This document shows positions 1-12,603 of a stretch of DNA of 64,000 nucleotides, in pieces. The DNA comes from Hippophae tibetana. Its lineage: Eukaryota; Streptophyta; Magnoliopsida; Rosales; Elaeagnaceae. The stretch covers positions 13,705,001 through 13,769,000 of the forward strand of contig CM072807.1 of NCBI GenBank assembly GCA_037013495.1. The letters run 5' to 3'. Each line of letters opens with the position of its first letter. Within the stretch, counting starts at the first letter, position 1. The position numbers and the translations under genes were made by a program. The notes beneath the pieces were generated by a model. It was not told where the DNA came from, did no database searches, and saw only the letters and a list, made by a program, of their open reading frames with translations.

Positions 1-1118
1 AGAGAAAAAAAAAACAAGAGAACAAAGAAAGAAAAAGATGAAAAGATGAAAAAAATTAAAGTGACTAAATTACACTTTTTTTTTCATAAAAATCATTTTA
101 TTCAAATAAATGCATTTTTTATGGTACATACATTTTTAAAGTAAAATAATAATATGATTACCAAAAAGATATTAACTCTTAGTTTAAAAATAAAGATCAT
201 ATATTAAAGTTTGGGAGAAATGTATTATTAGTCTATGAAAATTATATTTTATTTTTATAATTTATGGTTCGGTAAAAATTATATATCTTGTCATTCAATA
301 AAAATTAGGCATTTTATGATAAAAAAGTGAATCCTTGAACTAAATTGCATAGTTTTTTAGTTAACTAGCCATGATAATCACATATGTTACTTTAGTGGTG
401 AATGTATATAATTTTATTATTAGTATAAGATTGCTAATATACAGAATTGTCATGAGCTCTTAACCATTAGCTCAATTTTTATTTGTAAAATCACATGAAG
501 AATTAATAATAAAGAAATGTACATAATTACATTAAAATAGTTAAAAAAAATTAACATAATGTATATGATAACTATACGTTTATCTTTAACATTATTGGTG
601 ATTAGTTATATTCGAAGAACATGTTTGATATAAGTACCTACTCTTTTGAAAGTAAAATAAAATCAAATAGAGTACAAGAGCTCTACGTGAATACAAATCT
701 ATCTTTCTTACTTAGAACTACTACCTATATATATTGGCTAGTACACAATTAACAATATGTACAACTAGCTTGAGACAATAACACTATATATAGTAAGCTA
801 ACTTAACAATAATTTACGCTTGTTTAGCAGCAATCATCTCACAATTTCAATACGTACGGTAGGAGTTTAAGTATTATTTTAAGATTATAAAATAAAAAAA
901 CGAATTAGCATGTATTTCTCTAGCCAAAACAAATAATATATATATATTTTCTCCATCTGTCTAATGTTTTATTTTTCATAACAAAAACTTCATTTGAATT
1001 TCCTAGCCAAAACAAAAGGCCTTGATATTCTTTAAAAAAAAATTAGTATTGATACTCTTTGTAGAATTATATTTTCTTAACTATAAATTAAATTTTAATT
1101 AACATGAAATAAATATTA
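1..1118. other. AT-rich intergenic sequence, no gene seen
   Basis: The stretch is AT-rich and opens with a purine-rich run of about 60 bases. I see no open frame of useful length and no RNA gene or complete repeat element. It ends at the TTA trinucleotide that flanks the outer CACTA-like terminus. Confidence 0.6.
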
Positions 1119-1689
1119 CATTACTACAATACATGCATATGAACTCGTTTTTTAACGGTAGATCTATAGGATATGTCTATGACCTCAGTTATCTAAAAAT
1201 CAAGACTATAAACATACCATTTAACCTTATTTTTCAATATAAATATTAATAAATTGAGAAAATTAAAATTATTTTATATTAAAATTAAGAATGAAATTAC
1301 ATTTGAAAGTATTTATATACACTAAAACATAATAAATTCTTATTATAGTTAGCCAATTAAATTGTTTCAAAATATAAAATACATGCAAAAAACTTGAATG
1401 CACTAAGATTGTTCAGTAGAAAGACATATAGAAGAGAATTTCCACACTAATTTGTGACGAGCTATGCTCCCAACTGCTGACCTTCGTTACCCATAGGTGG
1501 AGCTTATTTAATCTCATCAGCCTCATCATCATATTTAAGAATAAAATATACTTCAGAGAAGTATAATATATTTGGGCGTACTAGAAACACCATTGGAACA
1601 AGGAATTTTAATTAAGAAATCATTTCCCTTTTCATTACTTACATATCTAAGGTCTATAGAGTGAGTTGCGCTGGTGCACCTAGTGCTTG

Positions 1690-1795
1690 ATGTTGGTGTG
1701 CTGGTTCCTAGTGTTGTTACGTCTGGTGCTTGGTTCCTAGTGTTGTTACGTCTGGTGCCTGGTTCCTGGTATTGTTACGCTTGGTGCCTACATTG
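1690..1795 (+). repeat. Minisatellite, about 29-bp unit, three copies
   Basis: Three imperfect tandem copies of a unit reading roughly TGGTTCCTAGTGTTGTTACG followed by TCTGGTGCT. A related inverted stretch (GTACCAGGCACTGGCACCG, then ACACTAGGCACCAACACCAG) lies at 2045-2083. The repeat sits inside the non-coding part of the outer CACTA-like element and is not an obvious coding repeat. Confidence 0.6.
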
Positions 1796-2627
1796 ATCTC
1801 TATGAAGAAACTAATCCATCATGAAAAAGAAAATAGTAAAAAATACTAGAATAGTATGTGTGCATAGATAACAATCAACCTTTAACATGCCACTTGCTAT
1901 TAGCATCAATGAACTTAATTATGCTAACTCAAAATTGAAGTGACAGATAACTGTGTTTTGCTGCTTGCTTGAAACCCCACATCCATATATACAAACAACA
2001 CAAGTAACTAATCTCGTGTTTTTTTGGGAGAAAATCATGTGCTAGTACCAGGCACTGGCACCGACACTAGGCACCAACACCAGAAAACAACCATACGTAT
2101 AAGAGGAACAACCTATGTTTGAGATAAAAATAAACATAAGTTAATAAATTGAGTAACAAGGGCATAATCAAGAGAAAATCATGCATACCCTCAAGCATGA
2201 CTCCATCATTCAATTTTACATTTCCTAGATTGACATTAATCACAAAACTTTTAACTTCATTACAAAAAAATTCACTTTAGATACCTAAATCAGCTACAAA
2301 AATAAAGGCATACATAATATTTTATATAGTTCCTAAAGCACAATGATGTTAACTAGAAAGTTGAATATAGTATCCAAAAGAAATTAGGCAAAAAGGAAAT
2401 AAGAGGAAAATATTGAAAAGAATAACTTAAACTACCAGTATGGCTCCTAAAACATGGTTTAACATAAGCATTATAGTATAGAAAAACAAGCACAATGAAA
2501 AAATATTTTGTATTATCAAAACATAAGAGTCAATTTACAAGTAAATTAAAATCGGAACAAAATTTCATTACAATTAAAAATTTTGTACCACTGATGGAAA
2601 ACTAATTAATATAAGTATACCATATTT

Positions 2628-2820
2628 CACTACTACAAAAAGGGGTATATAAGTCGATGTCTAAAGTCGGTTTTTGGTAAAAAATCGACTTTTAATGAAT
2701 TTAAAGTCGGTTGTCCACGTCAACCGACGCTACATTACGTAGCGTAGCGTCGGTTGACGTGGACAACCGACGCTATCCACGTAACGTAGCGTCGGTTGAC
2801 GTGGTTAACCGACGCTATCC
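2628..2820 (+). repeat. Left TIR and subterminal palindromes of the CACTA element
   Basis: The terminal repeat is followed by three inverted repeats built on GTCGGTT...AACCGAC, at 2706-2728, 2746-2774 and 2788-2816. In En/Spm-type elements such subterminal arrays bind the TNPA-type protein and bring the ends together. The reading frame across this stretch arises from the repeat and is not a gene. Confidence 0.85.
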
Positions 2821-2829
2821 ACCTAATAT

Positions 2830-3533
2830 ATGCCCTAACATCTCATTTTGTACGCAGATTTCCAGTTTTCTTCTTCCTCTCTTTTCCTCACTCCCATTTT
2901 CTCCCAAAATCTTAACCGTGCGCCACCTTCGTTCTACATTTCCGGCCACCTCCAACCACCATTTGAACGGACGTTTGTAAGTTTTCTCTTCTCACAATAT
3001 TATCTGTCAGTTCTTTTTTTTTTTTATAGCAAAATGTTAAAATCTGTTTATGGGTATATTAGGAACAACGTGTAAATTTGTGCTAATTTTATCTGTGCTA
3101 ATTTTATCAGCGTGTAAATATATTTCGTTAATTAGGAACAGCGTATTTTTGTATAAATTTTTGATTTAGTTATGTTTTTTTGTTTGCTTGTAATAATAAT
3201 GTTTGAATTATTACTTGTATGTATTCAATAATATGTGAAATGTTTTGTGGGTTTGCGTGGATAAATTTATTTATACGTATAATTAATATTACTTTGTAAT
3301 TATGATATAGTAACATGCTTAGAAATTAGAATCAACTGCGTGATTGGTTTTTATATATATATTCATGAAACATGAACTGCTTATTTTTTAATTTGTATAT
3401 AAATGGTTTTGTAAAATGATTAAAATGATAACTATTTTGCATTATGTATGTTTTGATATATATTCTAATAATTAGGAAATTTATATATAATAATACATAA
3501 TTAAGTAATATGTTTAATTAATGTCATTAATAG
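2830..3533 (+). promoter_or_regulatory. Leader exon and 5'-UTR intron of the CACTA transposase gene
   Basis: A pyrimidine-rich leader (about 2840-2976) ends in a good splice donor (GTAAGTTTTC at 2977). An AT-rich intron runs to an acceptor ending TAG at 3533, and the transposase ATG follows at 3537. Inference from splice-site appearance only. Confidence 0.5.
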
Positions 3534-3536
3534 AAA

Positions 3537-6500
3537 ATGGACAAATCTTGGATGTCAAAGTGTAGAATTGAGCAAGACTATATTTCTGGAGTTGAAAGTT
3601 TCATGGAATTTGCTTGTAGAACTAGTAATACTGGAAGTAGTATGATTCGATGCCCATGCGTTAAATGTAAAAATGAGCGATTTCATGAATTTGATGAGGT
3701 TAAGTATCACCTTATCCGTAATGGTATTCTATTGAGCTATAAATGTTGGTATTATCATGGAGAAAATATTGATAATACTCATGGAGAAAAGTATAATAAG
3801 AATGTGGGTGGATTACATACATCATATCATAATGTACAGACAGAAAATATGTTTCGTGGTGTTGAAGATGAATTACGCGAGGATGATCCCGAAACCTTTA
3901 ATAAACTTATAGAAGATGCCGAAAAACCGTTGTATCCAAAATGTAAAAAATACACTAAGATGTCAGGATTGGTTCATTTGTACAATGTCAAGGCAAAACA
4001 TGGTTTTTCTGACAAGGGATTCACAGAATTACTAACTCTACTAGTCGATATGTTTCCTGAGGGTATTGAATTGCCATCTTCAATGTATGAAGTGAAGAAA
4101 TCTCTTAGTCGATTTGGCATGGAATATCATAAGATTCACGCTTGTCCTAATGATTGCATTCTTTATAGAAAAGAATATGAGACATTACATGATTGTCCTA
4201 TGTGTAAAGAATCGAGATGGAAGCATGGTACAAATGAGAGTACAACACATAAGAAAGGCGTGTCTGCAAAGGTTCTTTGGTACTTTTCTCCAATCCCTCG
4301 CTTTCAAAGGTTGTTCAATAGTAAATATACATCAAAGATGTTGACTTGGCATTCAGATAATCAATCTGATGATGGGGTGCTACGTCATCCTTGTGATTCT
4401 CCAAATTGGAAAGTAGTAGATAATTTATCTCCTCAATTTTCATCTGATCCGCGCAATCTGCGTCTTGCCATTGCTGCTGATGGAATTAATCCACATAGTT
4501 CCCTCAGTAGTAGATATAGTTGTTGGCCAGTAATTATGGTAACATACAACCTTCCTCCCTGGTTGTGTATGAAAAGAAAATTCATGATGTTAACATTATT
4601 GATCTTAGGACCGAAACAACCCGGTGTTGATATTGATGTATATTTGCAGCCTCTGATAAATGATTGAAAGACGTTGTGGAATGATGGTGTAAATGTTTAC
4701 GATGCATATAAAGAAGAATACTTTAACTTAAAAGGGGTTCTTTTATGGACAATTAATGATTTTCCTACCTATGGAAACTTATCAGGACATGCAACAAAAG
4801 GTTACAAGGGATGTCCTATATGTAGTGATGAAACTTCTGCAAAGTATCTTGTTCACGGACGAAAGATGTCTTATAGAAGACATAGGAGATTTTTGCCATC
4901 TGGACACAAGTTTAGATACCAAAAGAAACCGTTCGATGGTGAAGAATATCATGATCATGCAACTCGACCTTTGCGAGGTATTGAGATATTAAGGCAATTG
5001 AATGGGATGACATTCAAACGATATGGAAAGATGAAAAAAAAACTCACCAAGTCTGGGAAACGAAGGAGGTCAACTAATGAAATTGGTGAAAATGAAAAAG
5101 ATTTTGAACCGAATGGTTGTTGGAAAAAAAATCAATATTTTGGGAATTGCCTTATTGGAAAGACCTACACATTCGTCACATCTTAGATGTCATGCACATT
5201 GAGAAGAATGTATGTGAAATCTTGATTGGCACTTTACTTAATATACCTGGAAAAACAAAGGATGGCATTAAAGCAAGATTGGATTTAAAGAAACTAGGCA
5301 TACGACCTGAATTGGAACCAAGGGTGGAAAATGATAAGAATCGAACATACTTTCCACCAGCATCATATACAATGTCAACAAAAGAGAAGGATGTGTTTTG
5401 TAAATGTTTGGAAGGTGTGAAAGTTCCTGATGGTTACTCATCCAACTTAAGAAATTTTGTGTCTATCTTCGATAAGAGACTGTATGGATTGAAATCACAT
5501 GATTGTCATATCTTAATGCAACAGTTATTACCAGTTGCTATTAGATCAATTCTTCCAAAACATGTTCGAATATCAATAATTCGGCTTTTTTTCATTCTTC
5601 AATACAATATGCAAGAAATCTATATCAATTGGCGAGTTAAATTCTTTACAGAAAGAAATTGTAGAAACTTTGTGTCTAATTGAAAAATATTTTCCTCTTT
5701 CTTTCTTCGATATAATGATTCACTTATGTGTTCATTTAGTTCGAGAGGTTCAATTATGTGGTCCTACTTACTTAAGGTGGATGTATCCTTTTGAGAGATA
5801 TATGCAAGTCCTTAAAGGATATGTAAATAATAGATATAGACCTGAAGGATGCATGGTGGAATGCTACATTGCTGAAGAGGCCATTGAGTTTTGTTCTGAA
5901 TACTTTAGTGGTTGCACTGAAATTGGGAATCCTACGCACAAGTTATTCTTAGAACGTCACATGATCCAAGTAGGTAACCCTATGCTTGGTGGAAGTAAGA
6001 AATTATTTATTGATCGCACTCGATGGGAAAAAGCACACCGAATCATTTTGGTAAATAATAACGAGGCACAACCGTACATAGAGTAAGTGATGTTCATTGT
6101 TTCATCTTTTATTTAACTATTAATGATGATATATAACTTAATATATATTTAATAATGTTACAGGATGCATTTAAACTTATTGAAGATCGATCCTCGTTAT
6201 AAAAAAAGGAGGAGAAAAATGGTTGTATGATGAACATAAGCGAGAGCTTATTAATTGGTTTCGCAACCACGTAAGTGTCACAAACAAAGAATCATGCTTG
6301 TATCTTCCTATATATATTCAATGTTTTAAAACTTTGCTCTAAACACATTTCGTGTTTTTGTATACATAGATTCGAGGTGAACTCAAGAAACCCAATCATA
6401 AAATATCAGAAAGTTTACAATGGCTTGCACATGGCCCAAAATTCGATGTCAAATCATTTCATAGTTTCACAATAAATGGATCGAGGTTTACGACTCAAGC

Positions 6501-7043
6501 TAGGGACAAAGTCCGAGTAAATCAAAATAGTGGGTGAAGATGGTTGCACAAACTATGCAATTTGCCAGTTCAAAAGATGCTAATCCTGTCCTTTCTGATA
6601 GAACATATTATGGTATAATACAAGAGATTTGGGAATTGGATTATGAGGTCTTCCATGAGACAGTATTCTTGTGTGATTGGGTCGAAGATGTTATCAATGT
6701 TGGATATAAAATAGATGATTTTGGATTTATCCTTTTAATTTTATCCAGGATAAGTCACACAGATGATCCTTTCACGTTAGCACTTCATGCAAAGCAAGTA
6801 TTTTACGTGAGCGATCAAATTGATCCAATATGGTTTGTTGTGTTAACGCCTCCACAAAAAGAGTTTTACCATTGTGATGTTGTAGAAGATGATGACTCTA
6901 TGCTTGATACATTAACCAATATTAGTAATTTCTCAAATAAATTGCCTAATGTACGTGATGATCTAATTGATGATGATGATTCTTCGACATGGACTCGTAG
7001 TGATTGTGAAGGAATATATGTATACGATCAACAACCTAATTAA
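3537..7043 (+). pseudogene. TNP2-type CACTA transposase, decayed
   Basis: The predicted protein follows the plant CACTA transposase layout. An N-terminal transposase-associated zinc-finger region (MDKSWM start, CPCVKC motif) comes first. The Tnp2 core follows, split over several frames (3537-5660), with motifs such as YPKCKKYTK, CPMCKESRW and LDVMHIEKNVCE. A DUF4218-like segment (5670-6082, with LRWMYPFERYM) and a C-terminal DUF4216-like segment (6534-7043, with AKQVFYVSDQIDP) complete it. Family members cut and paste CACTA elements in the nucleus by binding the terminal repeats. The gene is broken: an in-frame TGA at 4665-4667 where the family has a leucine, a frame change near 5125 in an A-run, a frame change between about 5580 and 5670, and another near 6205. 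Probable introns include 6083-6163. Start chosen at 3537 just after the leader intron. Confidence 0.85.
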
Positions 7044-7143
7044 ACATAATGTATGTTCTATATTGTTGTAATAACTCTTGTATATGTGTGTGTTCCTAAA
7101 ATTGTCAATTAATTTATATTTCTCCACTTTTTGCAGATATTTC

Positions 7144-10100
7144 ATGGATATTCAGCTTGTAGATCCAAATGATCCATTAAGGTATTTGAAAAGAAGGGGT
7201 TGGGCGAATATACCTGATGCTCCACTTAACCCAGATGATAGAATACCCGTTAAATTTGATGCTACTGGTAATCCACTAGGGGAAAATGGTCAACAATTGA
7301 AATCTTCTATTGGTCGACTGGCAAAGTCAAGTATACCAATCAATGTAAATCATTGGTCTGAGGTTGCCGATGCAGAAAAGTTTAAAATATGGATAACCAT
7401 TTATGTAAGTCTCTTATATTTTATAATCAATATATATATTATATATATTGATTATATCTAATCTTTTTTACTATGTTTTTACAGAATCGTTACAAAGTCG
7501 ATGACAATTGGCAGGGCAAGTGTTATAAGATTGCAAATAAGGCGTGGAAGGAATACAAGACTTCTAGATTGGCGAAAAATTATGTGTTTCCATATTTGGA
7601 AACACTTGATGAGAATGTGATATACAAAATCCCTGAAGGACACCCATGGATTACACCTCAAGTTTGGAAAGACTTTGTGGATTATAGACGTTCAGAAGAA
7701 TTTCAAATTATTAGAGAAGATCACCAGAATGTCCAAATGCATAACATTCTTCCTAACCGTACTAGGAGGTCTTCAAATCCTGAAGTTAGATTTCGAATGG
7801 TATTATTAATTTGTCTTAATTTTATAAATATTTTTATATTAATTTTTCTCAATTTAATTTCATGTCATTGTTAATAAAATTTTCCTAATTTATGTAGGAA
7901 GTTGAATTGGGTAGACCTGTTACCCGAATGGAATTGTACATAGAAACAAAGACTCCCAAAACGAAGAATGCAAGACCAATGAGTCAACGAGGAGAAGAAC
8001 AATTAAATAAGTTGGTTAGTAATTTCGTTTGATAAAAAGTCTGAATGATACTTAATAATTGATGTAATAATGAATGATATGTTTGTGTGCTTTATTATTT
8101 GTAAAGAGCTGTTCAAGAAAAACTATACAGGGGTGAAATAATCGAAGAGCCTGGGAGAGATGCTTTATATCATGCAATCGGACGCGAGCATCCTGGTCGT
8201 GTTAGGGGAGGTAGCCAATATGATGGTGCTATGGAGTATTTTAAAATTCCAAAACATAAGCCTCAGACGGTAAGTAAGGAGAAATACACTAAAATTGAAG
8301 AAGAATTCAACTCCTTTAAGGCCTCCGTGATGAGTGAGATTTCCACTCTAAAAGAACATCAATCACAACAATTGTCAGCCATGGCATCATGCTACAACCA
8401 GGGCATGCCATATTGGCCAAGCATGCAACCATCCATGCCACCTTCCATTCCAGGCATGCCACAATCCATGCCAAGCATGCCACCATCCATGCCAAGCATG
8501 CCACCATCCATGCCAAGCATGCCATTCACACAATCTCATTGTGCTCAAACTACATCCAGTATGGGATATAGCCATCCTATTGGTCCTCATTATATGCCAG
8601 GAATGCACATGCAATCAAGTAGTGGTTCATTTTCTCCAATGCAATCTGCACATTCTTACCATAAATCAAGCCAAGATGAACATATTGGTGAGAATGTACA
8701 TCCAATAGCTACCCCACATGAGATTCCTCCTCTATTTGATGAATCATATGTGGTAAGATTTTAATTTTTAAATTCTTATTATATGTTTTATTTTTTATAT
8801 ATAACACTTAAATTCTTTACAGAATATGAAATGTTTGTTGAAACATCCTTCGTCAACGGACTATGTTGCTATTGGAACGGTACAACAATTGAGCGATGAT
8901 CGGATGATTCATAATCAATATTTGCCTAATCATTGGCGAATAGTAATTGATCAATCATTGTTTCATGATTGTCCACTACCTGTGCCTTCTGATGCTACCA
9001 CAGTCCAAGAGGCGGTTGGACAGTATGTGGCTTGGCCGTCGATTTAAGTTGTTCTAAATTTTGACATGGTACTATTTTTTAACTTAAAAAATAACACTTG
9101 TTTACTACTATTATTTAATGTGATCTTATATTGTTACTAAAAATACATATATGATACTTTTTTGGTAGTCTATTATACCAGAACTCTTAAATGCGGCACA
9201 TTTAAGAGATACCAAGCAAGTATCTCGTGCTAAATCTATGACTAGTGGCCAATCATCGTGCACCAAGTCATTCAAGAAGAAGCCTTGGAAAAAGTATAGT
9301 CATACTTATGCGTTACAGTTCAGTAGAAATCTTAGCAGTTTGATGACTATTGTTGGGATGGCATCTAGCATAAATGATGGATGGACTGTGCCACTTCCTA
9401 TTGAAATTTCTAGTGTAGACATCGGCCAAACTTATATATCGATCGAGTGCTTGTTGCAAATATTTGAATATCAAATGATCGATTTAAGTATAATTCAAGT
9501 GTGGACAAGGTGAGTCCTCAATCTAGTTAGTTTTCTTTTATTTATGTAGAACATATATAATTATATTTATATTATCTAATTATATATATATATACATATA
9601 TAGGGCTTGCTATTATCGACTTCAACATAATCACTCATCACATTTAGCAATGTTCTACGATTCTTCATATGTCAATCAATATCAAGAGAAGGATGTTAGC
9701 ATCAGAGCTAAACAATTATGTGATAGAGCATTAACGCTTAGCAAAAATCAAAAGTTGATAATCCCTTGGCCATTAAGGTTTGAACAAGGCCAAGATCATT
9801 GGATGTTGGTAATCATTGATATGTTCAATAATCATGCTTGGTACTGTGACTCAGCTTCCATAGAACTGAGTAAAGATACAAAAGCAGTTGTTGAAATGTA
9901 AGAGTTATATTTAGTTACATATTAGTTTTTTCTATTATTTTTTGTAATATTTAATAAAAACTAATCGTTTTATATCTTGACAGGGCATGGAAGTTGTGGA
10001 ACAAGTTTAGGGGCTTTGTCCTTAAAAAATCTCATAAGCTTATATGGACAAAAGTTATGGTATGTACAATTCAATATTAATAATTTTATTAATTTTACAA

Positions 10101-10490
10101 TTAAATAATAAGGATGTTCGAATATGAAAATTCATGTATACATGCACTTTTTTTTATAGGTTCCACAACAAAATAATGGAGTCATGTGTGGTTATTATGT
10201 CATGACGTTTATGAGTGAAATCATCACAAATATCAAAATTCCAATTGATGATGTGGTAATATATTTTACCCATATACATACAAGTTTTAACATATTTGAG
10301 TTTGTTTTTGTAAATAAATGAAATCATATTCTTATTTTGATTTTGAATACATGTAGTTCTTTGGTTGGAACAAGACGGGTTACGACTAGCAAATTTTTGA
10401 TGATTTACGAGAGGAATGGGCAGAACACATGGTTCAAATTATATCATCGTAAGAAGAATCAGAAGAAGATTCTGATGATCTTGAATAGCA
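7144..10490 (+). pseudogene. CACTA second gene: Transposase_24-like region plus Ulp1-type protease domain
   Basis: About eight or nine exons can be followed by splice sites and homology-like phase: 7144-7404, 7485-7799, 7898-8014, about 8109-8752, 8823-9047, about 9170-9510, 9604-9899, about 9985-10060 and 10161-10257, with a tail after 10357. The first exons (PLRYLKRRGWANIPDAPL, then NHWSEVADAEKFK) resemble the plant transposase family PF03004. A methionine/proline heptad repeat follows. The C-terminal part resembles Ulp1/SENP cysteine proteases, with His in DHWML (9797-9799), Asp in YCDSAS (9848-9850), Gln in PQQNNG and Cys in VMCGYY (10197-10199). All four catalytic positions are present. 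Ulp1 proteases remove SUMO; CACTA and Mutator elements often carry such domains and their role there is unsettled. In-frame stops at 9045 and near 10388 indicate decay or a missed exon border. Confidence 0.72.
8435..8530 (+). repeat. Coding 21-bp minisatellite (Met-Pro heptads)
   Basis: Tandem 21-bp units encode a seven-residue repeat MPSMPPS within the second CACTA gene. The repeat makes a proline- and methionine-rich linker between the N-terminal region and the Ulp1-like domain. Long frames on the other strand here are shadows of this repeat. Confidence 0.85.
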
Positions 10491-10610
10491 TATGACAACA
10501 TAACAGTAAATTTTTTAATGATTTGGCCTTCTATATCTATTCTTGTGTCTGAAATCACTTGGTTGATGATGATTAATCATATATATGCTCATTGTATTTA
10601 GGGGAATGCA

Positions 10611-10895
10611 TTGTTTATAAATATGAATTTATCTGGAATCTCTGCTAGTATTTTTAATGATATATAATGAGTTCTAAATGTACAAATCAGGTGTACGTAC
10701 GTCGGTCCGATTTGTTTCTTGGTTTGTATGAGTTTTGGTGCATATGAACGTGTTCCATATGTTTAAGGGCACCAAAACTCACACAAGCTTAGCCAAGAAA
10801 TTGAAGTTACATGCAATTGATTTCATATTTAGAGTTCATTATATATAGCATTAAAAAATAGTAGTAGAGATTTCAGATAACTTCATATATAGACA
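10611..10895 (+). ncRNA. Long imperfect foldback, miRNA-precursor-like
   Basis: The stretch folds on itself around a centre near 10751. The left arm includes TTATCTGGAATCTCTGCTAG (from about 10629), TTTCTTGGTTTGTATGAG (from 10714) and TTTTGGTGCATATG. The right arm read in reverse has TTATCTGAAATCTCTACTAC, TTTCTTGGCTAAGCTTGTG and TTTTGGTGCCC. Pairing runs over roughly 130 bases per arm with scattered mismatches and a few bulges. It lies between the protease-domain gene and the 3' subterminal repeats of the CACTA element. It could be a young microRNA-type hairpin, as known for miR820 inside rice CACTA elements, or a small nested MITE. No expression can be inferred from sequence. Confidence 0.5.
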
Positions 10896-11329
10896 AATGA
10901 TTAATAATGCTAATATGAGTTCATCGAATGTCGTTGTACGTGCTAATCTCAATAATGATTTAATTTCTTCATTCGTACGTCTGAAGTTTAGACTACTTTT
11001 TTGATGGATGTTTTACGTGCTCATGTATGTAGGAGAATATTTGTTATATGTATCAGCTTTTTTTTTGCCATAATGCTTGTGAAGGCCAATCAAGATTCTA
11101 AGCCAACCAAGCTTACTCGATGGCATAATTTGACGACATTATTTTATTTGTAATTGAAGTTATTTATATGCATTATTTGATTTTGTAATAAATTTAATTA
11201 TTAAGTCATTAAATATATTTATATTGTTAATTATTTGTTGTATTATTATTATTTATATTTTAGTGTTTTTATGTTATTTATATATACTGTTATACGAAAA
11301 ATAAAATTAAAAATTAAAACAAATAAAAT

Positions 11330-11463
11330 GTAGAGTCGGTTCATGGCATGAACCGACTCTACACGTAAAGTCGGTTCAGGCCGTGAATCGACTTTACAAT
11401 TTAAATCTCTGAATTTAAAGTCGGTTCAGAGAACCGACTTTTATACCCATTTTTGTAGTAGTG
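11330..11463 (+). repeat. Right subterminal palindromes and TIR of the CACTA element
   Basis: Three inverted repeats: 11330-11362 (16-base perfect arms, GTAGAGTCGGTTCATG and its complement, one central base), 11365-11397 (imperfect) and about 11417-11441. The terminal repeat then closes at 11463. The motif is the same GTCGGTT core as at the left end. Confidence 0.85.
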
Positions 11464-12603
11464 TTTCTATATAACTAAACAAGCTCTATATTCAACAATC
11501 AAACAAACTATTGAAGGAACCAAATACTACTAATATCTAGCACCAAAAATGAATAACAAATACAATCACAAAGCTCCAATGGAAGAAAAGACAAACACAA
11601 GAAAATAGAGAACAAAAACATCGTCAAAATCCAAAGGAAATAACATACTCGAAAGACACAAACCATAGTTCCAAAACAAACATAACAAAACTAAGGAAAA
11701 TAGAAACACAAAAATAAGTAGGGACACAATAAAGCACTATGGAAAACCATCACATTAGCAGTAGATACCAATCCAAGAGCACCAACAGGTAAACACCACC
11801 TGAGATACTAGACAACCAAATATGCAATGGTTCTATCCTTATTAGTTGTGTCCTCTTTCGCAAAAGGAGAACCCTTTTCTGTTGACACAAAACAGACCCT
11901 TAAAGAAATACATACATTCAAGCTCAAAGCACAAAATGGTCAAAACATCAAGTTAGTACCTTCATCCAGCCTCTTCACCACCTCCATCAAAGGTTCTCTA
12001 AAAGAAGAAGTTTTTTGCTCACTAGACCTACTTTAGTTGAAAGGATACAATGCTTTTTAACTTTTCCTAATCATGTTTGAGTAAAATGAAAATGATAATA
12101 AAAGGTTATAAAAATAGATCAAATATCAAAGAAATCATCAATTTCAAAACCCTAATTATAATGCGTTTTCTCGTCCTCTCTCACATCTCCATCGTTCATC
12201 TCTCTGACTCAACCGTTCTCACTCTCACTTTCGTGCTCTCAACTTTCCCTTGCAGATCACCAAACTCTAATTGTGTCGCTCTCGTTAGAAGCCTTGGTTG
12301 GATCTTTTAAGGAAAAAGAGAAGGTGTGCTGACAAGGGAAGGAAAAGAGAAAGAGATCGGGTCATGAAAAAGAGAAGGGAAAGGGTAAAAAAAGAAGAGG
12401 GAAAAAGAAAAAAAAAAGAGAAAAAAAGAGGGGAAAAGAAAAAATTAGATATAAAAATTCGATATGTGGTGTAAAGATAGAAAATATATGAAATTAAATT
12501 ATGAAAAAATGAAAAAATTATAAAGTAATTTTTTTATTTTTTTAAATGAATAACGCACACAATATATTATTTGATATCAATTTTAAAAATATTGACAACT
12601 CTA
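11464..12603. other. Non-coding interior of the outer CACTA-like element
   Basis: I see no convincing gene. A pyrimidine-rich stretch at about 12150-12260 (CAAAACCCTAATTATAATGCG, then many CTCTC runs and a TTGCAG) looks like a captured plant 5' leader. A purine-only tract of about 140 bases (12308-12450, G/A) follows. The last five bases, CTCTA (12599-12603), are the left target duplication of the Athila element. Confidence 0.5.

Larger units (their letters stand above)
2628..11463 (+). mobile_element. CACTA (En/Spm-type) DNA transposon, 8.8 kb
   Basis: Terminal inverted repeats start CACTACTACAAAAA at both ends: 2628 forward, and 11463 in reverse complement. The 3-bp flanks are identical (TTT at 2625-2627 and 11464-11466), as expected for CACTA target duplication. 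Both subterminal regions are packed with GTCGGTT/AACCGAC palindromes, the kind of site bound by the second CACTA protein. Two genes lie in the same direction: a TNP2-type transposase (3537-7043) and a second gene with a Transposase_24-like region and a Ulp1-like protease domain (7144-10490). Nonsense codons and frameshifts in both suggest the copy cannot move by itself, though its ends look competent. It is inserted into the outer CACTA-like element. Confidence 0.93.

Noticed and set aside
2711-3075. Open frames of 89 and 75 codons at the left end of the CACTA element
   Set aside because: They run through the subterminal palindromes and the leader; the first is an effect of the repeats.
8316-8614. 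Minus-strand frames with Trp/Ala/His repeats
   Set aside because: Shadow of the MPSMPPS coding minisatellite on the plus strand.
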